DNA of 5,910 nt, from NCBI RefSeq assembly GCF_004138495.1, contig NZ_ML142857.1:95202-101111 (forward strand). Direction: 5' to 3'. This document shows positions 1 through 5,311 of this stretch, piece after piece. The notes beneath the pieces are model-generated. The model worked only from the letters and a program-made list of their open reading frames with translations, made no database searches and was not told where the DNA came from. The DNA comes from Phytoactinopolyspora endophytica (GTDB lineage Bacteria > Actinomycetota > Actinomycetes > Jiangellales > Jiangellaceae). The position numbers and the translations under genes are program-made. Position 1 is the stretch's first letter. Each line of letters starts with the position of its first letter.

Positions 1-1080
1 CCATTACTGCGCACCGAGACGATCGACGGCGTGCCGTACCGGATCATGAGCGCCGCGCACAACGACGAGTTCTTCCTCAGGCTGGTCTACCCACTCGACG
101 ACGTCGAGAGCACGATGACACGGATGGCCTGGCTGCTCGTCGGCGTCGCGGGCGTCGGCGTCGCGGGCGCCGGCGGGCTGGGCTGGCTGATTGTCCGTGC
201 CGGACTGCGCCCAGTGAACAAGCTCACGGAGGCGGCCGAGCAGGTCGCTCGGACGAAGGACCTCGCGCATCGGATCGAGACCGATGGGCGCCAACGAGAC
301 GAAGTCACCCGGCTCGCGCATTCGATGAACACGATGCTGGCGGCGCTGGACGACGCGCGCACCGAGCAACGCCACCTGGTCGAGAACGCCGGGCACGAGC
401 TGCGAACGCCGCTGGCCACGCTGCGCAACGACATCGGCATGCTCGTCCGCTCCGCGCGGCACCCCGAACGCCACCTGAGCACGGCCGACCACGACCACCT
501 GCTGCGCGACCTGGACTCCGAGGCCTCCTCGCTGTCCGACCTCGTGGCCGAGCTGGTCGACCTGGCCCGCCGCGAGGTCGAGCCGGAGCCGGAGCTGGAG
601 ACCGACATCCGCGCCCTGGTGAGCCGGGCCGTGGAGCGGACGCGGCGGGTCAGGCCGCAGACGACGATCGACGTCCGCGGCGAGTGCTTCGAGGCGACGG
701 TCCGACCCGCCATGCTGGAGCGCGCAGTCGCCAACCTCGTCCGGAACGCCGTCCAGGTCAGCGAGGACGGTAGCCGGGTGGAGGTCGAGCTCTCCGATGA
801 CGACGACGGATCGCTGACGGTCCGGGTGCTCGACCGGGGCCCCGGCATCACCGACGACGACATGCCGCACCTGTTCGAACGGTTCTACCGGGGCGAGGGC
901 GCGCGGGAGCGACACGGCTCCGGCCTAGGCCTGGCGATCGTCGCCCAGGCCGCCGAGCACCACGGCGGAAGCGTCCACGCGGCCAACCGCGCAGGCGGCG
1001 GCGCCGTGTTCACGCTGCGCATCCCCACCCGTCTCCCGAGTTCTCAGGAAGCTCCTAAACCGGGCCTAAAGAGGTCTTAG
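1..1080 (+). CDS. Sensor histidine kinase, MprB-like, 5' end outside the window
   Basis: This is the C-terminal part (359 visible codons) of a membrane sensor kinase that autophosphorylates on histidine and passes phosphate to a response regulator. The frame is open from base 1, so the start and most of the extracytoplasmic sensor lie upstream. In visible-codon numbering: a transmembrane helix (about 42-65), a HAMP linker (about 66-119), the H box NAGHELRTPL with His132 (codon 394-396), an N box ending LVRNA (Asn249), the G1 box DRGPGI (278-283), the F box LFERFYRG (291-298) and the G2 box GSGLGLAIV (306-314). All catalytic boxes are intact. The H-box context (A-G-H-E-L-R-T-P-L) and the following helix resemble actinobacterial MprB-type kinases. 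The last dozen residues (SSQEAPKPGLKRS) look non-conserved and are encoded by DNA that also holds phased repeats, a likely operator. The partner regulator is expected just upstream. Kinase identity is certain; subfamily and signal are inferred. Confidence 0.96.
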   Translation, partial: PLLRTETIDGVPYRIMSAAHNDEFFLRLVYPLDDVESTMTRMAWLLVGVAGVGVAGAGGLGWLIVRAGLRPVNKLTEAAEQVARTKDLAHRIETDGRQRDEVTRLAHSMNTMLAALDDARTEQRHLVENAGHELRTPLATLRNDIGMLVRSARHPERHLSTADHDHLLRDLDSEASSLSDLVAELVDLARREVEPEPELETDIRALVSRAVERTRRVRPQTTIDVRGECFEATVRPAMLERAVANLVRNAVQVSEDGSRVEVELSDDDDGSLTVRVLDRGPGITDDDMPHLFERFYRGEGARERHGSGLGLAIVAQAAEHHGGSVHAANRAGGGAVFTLRIPTRLPSSQEAPKPGLKRS

Positions 1081-1084
1081 ACGG
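1041..1084 (+). promoter_or_regulatory. Four 11-bp-phased direct repeats, candidate response-regulator operator
   Basis: Hexamers CTCAGG (1043-1048), CCTAAA (1054-1059), CCTAAA (1065-1070) and CTTAGA (1076-1081) recur at exactly 11 bp, consensus C-Y-T/C-A-R-R, with the first C and the A kept in all four. Tandem direct repeats on one face of the helix at 11-bp steps are how dimers of OmpR/PhoB-family regulators bind. MprA is known to use loosely conserved 8-bp direct repeats separated by 3 bp, the same period. The array overlaps the last codons of a histidine kinase gene and ends 104 bp before the efflux operon start, as expected for a regulator that activates this operon. A weak -10-like TAGAGG lies at 1096-1101, but no convincing -35 is seen, which fits an activator-dependent promoter. 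Binding is inferred. Confidence 0.6.
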
Positions 1085-1106
1085 GGCCGGGACTGTAGAG
1101 GGTGAC

Positions 1107-1148
1107 GGGCGGCCCCGGGTCACGCGCATCCAGCGGTCGGGGCCGCTC
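1107..1148 (+). promoter_or_regulatory. GC-rich hairpin in the leader of the efflux operon
   Basis: GCGGCCCCG (1109-1117) pairs perfectly with CGGGGCCGC (1138-1146). One G-U pair and one further G-C pair extend the stem to 1107/1148, around a 20-nt loop. No T-run follows, so a classical intrinsic terminator is not shown. It lies between the kinase stop and the operon start codon. It could end or slow kinase readthrough transcripts, or fold in the 5' leader of the operon mRNA and leave the ribosome site at 1174-1178 free. The fold is seen; the role is inferred. Confidence 0.4.
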
Positions 1149-1173
1149 CGTCGCCAGTGGACCCTACCGTCCC

Positions 1174-1178
1174 GGAGG
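1174..1178 (+). promoter_or_regulatory. Ribosome binding site GGAGG of the lipoprotein gene
   Basis: A full GGAGG lies 9 nt before the ATG at 1188. It fixes this start even though it gives the protein an unusually long stretch ahead of its signal-peptide core. Confidence 0.8.
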
Positions 1179-1187
1179 ACGATCACA

Positions 1188-1898
1188 ATGACACGAAAAC
1201 CACATGCGACGCTCGCGCGGCGCATCGCCGCCCGGCTGCGCGCGGACCAGCGCGGCTTCGCGCCCCCGAAGACCGAGGCCGGCCCCCCGGACGGCCGACG
1301 ACGCGCACGTGCCCTGCCGGCGCTCGGCCTCATGTTGACCGCCGCGCTCGCACTCAGCGCGTGCGGCGACGGCGGCGAGGCGTCGGCCGCCGGCGAGGAG
1401 GACTCCGCAGCCGGCCAAGGCGACTCCGCCGCCGACGAGGAAGGTTCCGATGGCGATCCGGTCCTCGACTTCTACCAGTGCCTGCGCGACAACGGCCTGG
1501 ACGTGGACGACCCGGATCCGAGCGGCGGAGGTGGCGCCGGCCTACAGGGTCCGCCAGGAGTCGACATGGACAACCCGGAGACGGAGGCCATCGTCGACGA
1601 ATGTAGGGACACTCACCTGGCGGACAGCGACGGCCGAGTCACGATGGGTGGCGAGGACGGCGAGATGGGCGACAACATGGCCGAGCCGGAAGCGCTGATC
1701 GCCTACGTCGACTGCATGCGGGAGCACGGCATCGACATGCCCGACCCGAACGCCGACGGGACGCTCTCGTTCCCCGAGGGCGTCGAACCCGACCGGCCCG
1801 AGGTCCAGGAGGCCGCCCAGGCGTGCGCCGAGCATCTCGACGGCGGCGGGATCCTGGTCGGTGGCGGCGAAGACGGCCAAGGAGTGGCAGGCCGGTGA
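1188..1898 (+). CDS. Putative lipoprotein with a duplicated two-cysteine module
   Basis: This is a 236-residue secreted lipoprotein of unknown function, first gene of the efflux operon. A hydrophobic core (about 43-55) leads to the lipobox LSAC, with Cys59 as the predicted lipidated residue. The 40 or so residues before it are rich in Arg and longer than usual; an internal Met at residue 49 is too late to be a better start. An acidic, Gly/Ser/Ala-rich linker (60-92) follows. Then come two copies of one module: YQCLRDNGLDVDDPDP (96-111) with a second Cys at 139, and YVDCMREHGIDMPDPN (173-188) with a second Cys at 213. Single modules of this C-x-R-x-x-G...PDP type are, as I recall, common in unnamed actinobacterial lipoproteins. 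Four mature cysteines suggest two disulfides. Its stop overlaps the adaptor's GTG start (GTGA at 1895-1898), so the two are probably coupled. A role as binding partner or accessory of the exporter is inferred from position only. Confidence 0.88.
   Translation: MTRKPHATLARRIAARLRADQRGFAPPKTEAGPPDGRRRARALPALGLMLTAALALSACGDGGEASAAGEEDSAAGQGDSAADEEGSDGDPVLDFYQCLRDNGLDVDDPDPSGGGGAGLQGPPGVDMDNPETEAIVDECRDTHLADSDGRVTMGGEDGEMGDNMAEPEALIAYVDCMREHGIDMPDPNADGTLSFPEGVEPDRPEVQEAAQACAEHLDGGGILVGGGEDGQGVAGR
1879..1884 (+). promoter_or_regulatory. Ribosome binding site AAGGAG that selects the GTG start at 1895
   Basis: AAGGAG ends 10 nt before the GTG at 1895 and lies within the lipoprotein coding region. 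It supports the GTG over the in-frame ATG at 1823, which would add 24 Arg-rich residues inside the lipoprotein gene, and over the ATG at 1910. Confidence 0.7.
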
Positions 1899-3040
1899 GT
1901 GACCACACCATGGATCTGGACGACGACGTCGAGCAGCCGCGGCCGCGCCGACGCCGCTACTGGTCATTGGGTGCCGGCATCGTCGTGCTGCTCGCCACCG
2001 GCGCCGGCGTCTACTGGTACGTCTACGTCGCGGACAACGGCGACGACAATGACGTGGCTGCTGCCGAGACCGCCGGTCCGGCGGATACGGCCGAGGTCAC
2101 CCGCGAGACGATCTCGGACACGAGCACCTTCGATGGCACGCTGGGGCACGGTGCCGCGTACGCCGTGACGACGGCGGGCCAGGGCACCGTGACCGGAATC
2201 GCCGATCAGGGCACACAGATCGAGCGCGGCGACGAGCTGTTCCGGCTGAACGAGCAACCGGCCACGGCGCTGTTCGGCGGCATCCCGATGTACCGGGACC
2301 TGCAGCAGGGCTCGGCCGGGGTCGACGTCGAACAGCTGATCAACAACCTCACCGAGCTCGGCTACGCCGACTGCGAGGCCGAGGACGAGTTCACCTGGTG
2401 CGTCGACGTGGCCGTCCGCGACTGGCAGGAGGAGATCGGAATGGACGAGACTGGCGTCGTCGCGCAGACCGACGTCGTCTTTGTCCCGAGCGGTAACCGG
2501 GTGGACACGCTGCACACCAACGTCGGCGGTGTGCTCGCCCAGGGGTCCCCCGTGCTCGACGTCACCGGGTCCGAGCAGATGGTCAGTCTGGACGTCGACG
2601 TCACGGAACGGGACCTGCTCGCCGTGGACACCGAGGTCACCGTCGAGCTTCCGGGCGGGGACGAGGTCGCCGGGACCGTGACGGCCGCCAACGTCGTGCC
2701 GGCCGGGTCCGGCGACGGATCGGACGGCGGATCGGACGACTCCGGCGAGGACGACGCGATCGCCGAGGTCGAGGTCACCCTCGGCGACGAGGTCGACGAT
2801 TCCCTCCTCGGTGGGCCCGCCGACGTGGTGATCGAGGTGGACCAGCGCGAGGATGTCCTGACCGTCCCCGTGAACGCGCTGCTCGCGCTGGCGGAAGGCG
2901 GACACGGCGTGGAGGTCGTCGCGGACGACGGCAGGACCACGCTCGTCCCGGTGGAGACAGGGCTGTTCGCCGACGGCCGGGTCGAGGTCTCCGGGGACGG
3001 CATCGACGAGGGCACTGTCGTGGGGGTGGCGGCGCGATGA
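1895..3040 (+). CDS. MacA/HlyD-like efflux adaptor with a peptidoglycan-binding-like domain
   Basis: Reading from the GTG gives 381 residues. A basic patch (RPRRRR, 16-21) precedes one membrane anchor (about 24-45), so the bulk lies outside the membrane. A first lipoyl/biotinyl-like half motif (about 88-124, with VTGIADQGTQIERGDELFRL) is followed by a domain resembling PG_binding_1 (about 138-192: DVEQLINNLTELGY, VRDWQEEIGMDETGVV). The second lipoyl half follows (about 201-228, GGVLAQGSPVLDV), then beta-barrel and membrane-proximal segments (229-381). Cys160 and Cys169 in the inserted domain are the only cysteines and may form a disulfide. An acidic Gly/Ser/Asp loop (271-287) interrupts the barrel. 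Adaptors of this family connect a MacB-type transporter to the outside. Here the inserted domain replaces the alpha-helical hairpin that meets TolC in Gram-negatives. The stop overlaps the ATPase start (ATGA at 3037-3040). The family call is solid; cell-wall contact is inferred. Confidence 0.9.
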   Translation: MSDHTMDLDDDVEQPRPRRRRYWSLGAGIVVLLATGAGVYWYVYVADNGDDNDVAAAETAGPADTAEVTRETISDTSTFDGTLGHGAAYAVTTAGQGTVTGIADQGTQIERGDELFRLNEQPATALFGGIPMYRDLQQGSAGVDVEQLINNLTELGYADCEAEDEFTWCVDVAVRDWQEEIGMDETGVVAQTDVVFVPSGNRVDTLHTNVGGVLAQGSPVLDVTGSEQMVSLDVDVTERDLLAVDTEVTVELPGGDEVAGTVTAANVVPAGSGDGSDGGSDDSGEDDAIAEVEVTLGDEVDDSLLGGPADVVIEVDQREDVLTVPVNALLALAEGGHGVEVVADDGRTTLVPVETGLFADGRVEVSGDGIDEGTVVGVAAR

Positions 3041-3747
3041 CGCCTGTGGTCCGCCTGCGCGGCGTCAGCCGGGTCTACCCCGGGCATCCGCCGGTGCGGG
3101 CGCTCGACGGGGTCAGCCTGGACATCGAGTACGCAGAGATGATCGGGATCGTCGGTCCATCCGGCTCCGGCAAGTCGACGATGCTTAACGTCCTGGGCAC
3201 GCTGGATCGCGCCGACTCCGGCGAGGTACACATCGACGGCTACGACGTCGCCGGCCTCTCCGATCGGCAGCTGTCCGCGCTTCGCGCCCGCCGGATCGGG
3301 TTCGTCTTCCAGCAGTTCTTCCTCTCGCCGGGCGTATCCGCGCTGGACAACGTGGCCGACGGGCTGCTCTACACCGGTCTGTCGCCGCGCAAGCGGCGCA
3401 CCCGAGCCTGGCAGACGCTGGAGCAGGTGGGCCTCGCCGACCGCACCCACCACCGGCCGCACGAACTGTCCGGCGGGCAGCGACAGCGGGTCGCCGTCGC
3501 GCGCGCCCTCGTCGGCCGGCCGTCGCTGCTCCTGGCCGACGAGCCGACCGGCGCGCTGGACTCCACGTCGGGCGCCGCCGTGATCAAGCTCCTGCACGAG
3601 CTGCACGCCACCGGCACGACGATCGTCGTCATCACGCACGACCACGACGTCGCCCGCGAGTTGCCCCGCCAGGTTCACATCCTGGACGGCGGGATCTCCT
3701 CCGACGAGAAGACCGAGGGACCAGCGCTTCGAGGAGGAGCCCGATGA
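3037..3747 (+). CDS. ABC transporter ATP-binding protein, MacB/LolD type
   Basis: This 236-residue cytoplasmic ATPase should power the permease encoded next. All motifs are present and intact: Walker A GPSGSGKST (40-48), Q-loop Gln92 in FVFQQF, signature LSGGQ (144-148), Walker B LLLADEP with catalytic Glu169, the D-loop ALD (173-175) and H-loop His201 in ITHD. The short length, the TLDRADSGEV segment after Walker A and the ADEPTGALDS segment match the MacB/LolD/FtsE group, which works with FtsX-fold permeases in envelope transport. In E. coli MacB this domain is fused to the permease; here it is separate. The ATG overlaps the adaptor stop, with a G-rich site GGGGGTGG (3022-3029) 7 nt upstream. 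Its own stop overlaps the permease start (ATGA, 3744-3747). Two ATPases per transporter are expected from the family. Confidence 0.96.
   Translation: MTPVVRLRGVSRVYPGHPPVRALDGVSLDIEYAEMIGIVGPSGSGKSTMLNVLGTLDRADSGEVHIDGYDVAGLSDRQLSALRARRIGFVFQQFFLSPGVSALDNVADGLLYTGLSPRKRRTRAWQTLEQVGLADRTHHRPHELSGGQRQRVAVARALVGRPSLLLADEPTGALDSTSGAAVIKLLHELHATGTTIVVITHDHDVARELPRQVHILDGGISSDEKTEGPALRGGAR
3731..3739 (+). promoter_or_regulatory. Ribosome binding site GAGGAGGAG of the permease gene
   Basis: This purine run inside the last ATPase codons holds GGAGG at 3733-3737. That is 6 nt before the ATG at 3744 and 9 nt before the adjacent ATG at 3747, so either of the two neighbouring Met codons may be used. The strong site suggests the permease is translated at its own good rate and not only by coupling. 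Confidence 0.7.
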
Positions 3748-4973
3748 TGAGACGAGGGCGTGGCGCCGACGGTGCCTCCCGCCTGACACCGTCGAGGATG
3801 CGCGCCCGGGACACGCTGCGGGTCGCGTTCTCCGGACTGCGCACCCGGCCGCTGCGTGCGGTGCTGTCCGCGCTCGGGATCGCTGTCGGAATCGCCGCCA
3901 TGGTCGCCGTCGTCGGGATATCGGCGAGCAGCCAGGAGCAGGTCAACCAGCAGCTGCGGGAGCTGGGTACCGGCCTGCTCACCGTCTCGCCGGGGACGTC
4001 GTTCCGCGGCGGCGAGGCGAAGCTACCGGAGAACAGCGTCGACATGGTCGCCCGGATCGACGACGTGGACGCGGTCAGCGCGGTCGGGGTCCTCGGGGAC
4101 GCCAACGTCTACCGCAACGAGGCCATCGACCCGGGCCAGACCAACGCGCTGGCCGTGCACGCCGCGGACACCGGTCTGCTGGACACGGTCAGCGGCACGG
4201 TGGCCGACGGACGCTGGCTCGACGACGCGCTGGCCGAGTACCCGGCGGTCGTGCTCGGCAGCGACGCGGCGGAGCTGCTGGGCATCTCACACACCGACGG
4301 CAGTATCAACGTCTGGCTCGGCGACCAGTGGTTCACCGTTGTCGGCATCCTCGACCCGGTGCCGCTGGCGCCCGAGCTGGACATGTCGGCGATGGTCGGC
4401 TGGCCGGTCGCCGCCGAGCTGCTGGGGTTCGACGGATCCCCGACTACGGTCTACGAGCTGTCCGGGGAGAACAAGGTCGACGACGTCCGCGGCCTGCTGC
4501 CCGCCACGGTAAACCCATCGAACCCCGAGGAGGTCGCGGTCAGCCGGCCGTCGGACGCGTTGGCCGCCCAGGCCGCGGTCGACGAGACGCTCACCACGCT
4601 GCTGCTGGCGCTCGGCGGAGTCGCGTTGCTGATCGGCGGGATCGGGGTGGCGAACACGATGGTGATCGCGGTCCTGGAGCGCCGTTCCGAAGTGGGCCTG
4701 CGCCGGGCCCTGGGTGCCACCCGGCCGCACATCCGGCGGCAGTTCCTCGGCGAGTCAGTCCTGCTGGCCGGGTTCGGCGGGATCGGAGGGGCCGCGCTCG
4801 GCGGCGTCGTGACCGCCGTATTCGCTACGAGCCGGGACTGGCAGTTCGCGCTCCCGCTATGGGTGCTCGCCGGCGCCGCCGGCGCGACCGTCGTCGTCGG
4901 AGCTCTGGCCGGCGTCTATCCCGCCGCCCGGGCCGCATGCATGCCACCCACGGCCGCCTTGGCCATCGCCTGA
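3744..4973 (+). CDS. MacB/FtsX-family ABC transporter permease
   Basis: This 409-residue membrane protein has the MacB layout. A short cytoplasmic start carries the amphipathic stretch RDTLRVAFSGLRTRPLRAVL (22-41), followed by transmembrane helix 1 (about 39-61). A large extracytoplasmic domain (about 62-283) follows, then three C-terminal helices of the FtsX domain (about 284-308, 338-361, 371-393). Between helices 2 and 3 lies the coupling segment ERRSEVGLRRALGATRPHI (312-330), which is highly typical of the family and should contact the ATPase. The C-terminus YPAARAACMPPTAALAIA resembles the family's usual Y-P-A-x-R-A-A-x-x-x-P-x-x-A-L ending, so the gene looks complete. It is the last gene of the operon and is followed by a long hairpin. 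Such permeases often act by transmitting ATPase motion to the outside rather than carrying substrate through the membrane. Substrate is unknown: antibiotic, peptide, lipid and lipoprotein are all possible. Confidence 0.95.
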   Translation: MMRRGRGADGASRLTPSRMRARDTLRVAFSGLRTRPLRAVLSALGIAVGIAAMVAVVGISASSQEQVNQQLRELGTGLLTVSPGTSFRGGEAKLPENSVDMVARIDDVDAVSAVGVLGDANVYRNEAIDPGQTNALAVHAADTGLLDTVSGTVADGRWLDDALAEYPAVVLGSDAAELLGISHTDGSINVWLGDQWFTVVGILDPVPLAPELDMSAMVGWPVAAELLGFDGSPTTVYELSGENKVDDVRGLLPATVNPSNPEEVAVSRPSDALAAQAAVDETLTTLLLALGGVALLIGGIGVANTMVIAVLERRSEVGLRRALGATRPHIRRQFLGESVLLAGFGGIGGAALGGVVTAVFATSRDWQFALPLWVLAGAAGATVVVGALAGVYPAARAACMPPTAALAIA

Positions 4974-4998
4974 GTCGGCACGCCACCAGTATCTGGGG

Positions 4999-5051
4999 CA
5001 CAAAGTCGCGGTTCCGTGACATCTCGAAAAGTCGCGGAACCACGACTTGTG
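4999..5051 (+). terminator. Long hairpin after the efflux operon, probable terminator or dispersed repeat
   Basis: Two 18-nt arms, 5003-5020 and 5031-5048, pair at 16 Watson-Crick positions plus one G-U, with one mismatch, around a 10-nt loop (atctcgaaaa). With one bulged A at 5002, three more pairs extend the stem to 4999/5051. It starts 26 bp after the permease stop, the right place for a terminator, but no T-run follows, so this would be a U-less hairpin. Each arm is also nearly palindromic by itself (GTCGCGG-TT-CCGTGAC, GTCGCGG-AA-CCACGAC), so it might instead be a tandem operator or a copy of a dispersed palindromic repeat. Confidence 0.5.
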
Positions 5052-5099
5052 ACGGAGAATATGCCCTTTCGGGATCTCGCCGGCACGGCATTCGACGAA

Positions 5100-5129
5100 T
5101 TGACTCTAGGATGGCTCGAGCTAGCCATC
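5100..5129 (+). promoter_or_regulatory. Palindrome beside a -35-like box, weak candidate promoter/operator
   Basis: GATGGCT (5110-5116) and AGCCATC (5123-5129) form a perfect 7-bp inverted repeat with a 6-bp centre. TTGACT (5100-5105) resembles a -35 hexamer, and TAGCCA (5122-5127), 16 bp later, is a poor -10. If real, a dimeric repressor would sit between the promoter boxes. The MFS start is some 180 bp away, which makes this only a weak candidate. Confidence 0.22.
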
Positions 5130-5146
5130 ACGCTGGTCCTTCCCGA

Positions 5147-5307
5147 GGCGATGGGTCGGCCCTGTCCGGGAGGTTCTCGTTTTTGATCTTGCCAATCGGC
5201 CCCTCGCAGAGCCGAGTCCGCGGGGTGTTGACGCCTCAGTTGTCCGGGAGAACTCGTCGGAGTCCGCGCGTTTCGTAGCTGAAGGGCGACGGGTCGGCCC
5301 AGTCGGA
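5147..5307 (+). repeat. Pair of imperfect direct repeats upstream of the MFS gene
   Basis: GGCGATGGGTCGGCCC (5147-5162) recurs as GGCGACGGGTCGGCCC (5285-5300), 138 bp away, and similarity continues as T/A-GTC-C/G-G. A third partial copy, GGCGATGGGTCG, lies at 5358-5369 inside the MFS coding sequence. The second copy ends about 10 bases before the MFS start codon. It could be regulator sites or a trace of local duplication; in GC-rich DNA some chance similarity is expected. Confidence 0.35.
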
Positions 5308-5311
5308 CACG

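Larger units (their letters stand above)
4974..5311. other. Intergenic region between efflux operon and MFS gene
   Basis: No convincing gene lies in these 338 bases. They hold a long hairpin (4999-5051), a palindrome next to a -35-like TTGACT (5100-5129), and short direct repeats: GGCGAYGGGTCGGCCC at 5147 and 5285, TGTCCGGGAG at 5163 and 5241, and GAGTCCGCG at 5214 and 5260. A T-run sits at 5180-5184. A 41-codon frame from ATG 5061 to TGA 5186 has GGAG only 3 nt upstream and a third-position GC of about 60%, well below the operon, so I do not call it. Base composition is visibly less GC-rich than in the operon. Confidence 0.6.

Noticed and set aside
4..915. Minus-strand open frame of 303 codons antisense to the kinase
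   Set aside because: The + strand shows all kinase catalytic boxes in order. The antisense product has only repetitive Arg/Val/Gln-rich sequence typical of high-GC shadow frames.
1823..1894. ATG at 1823 as the adaptor start
   Set aside because: It would add 24 mostly Arg residues read within the lipoprotein gene. The GTG at 1895 has a good AAGGAG and a 4-bp overlap like the next two junctions.
2362..3789. Minus-strand open frame of 475 codons antisense to the adaptor and ATPase
   Set aside because: It lies opposite two genes with clear domains. Its product is low-complexity (long Ser/Thr/Pro runs), as expected for the antisense of GC-biased codons, and it has no recognisable motif.
5228..5256. 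TTGACG at 5228 as a -35 box for the MFS gene
   Set aside because: No TANNNT-like -10 lies at 16-18 bp spacing, so it is not supportable as a promoter.
4328..5278. Plus-strand frame of 316 codons overlapping the permease and running into the intergenic region
   Set aside because: The overlapping frame encodes an unmistakable FtsX-domain permease. This frame is Arg/Gly-rich and crosses the hairpin.
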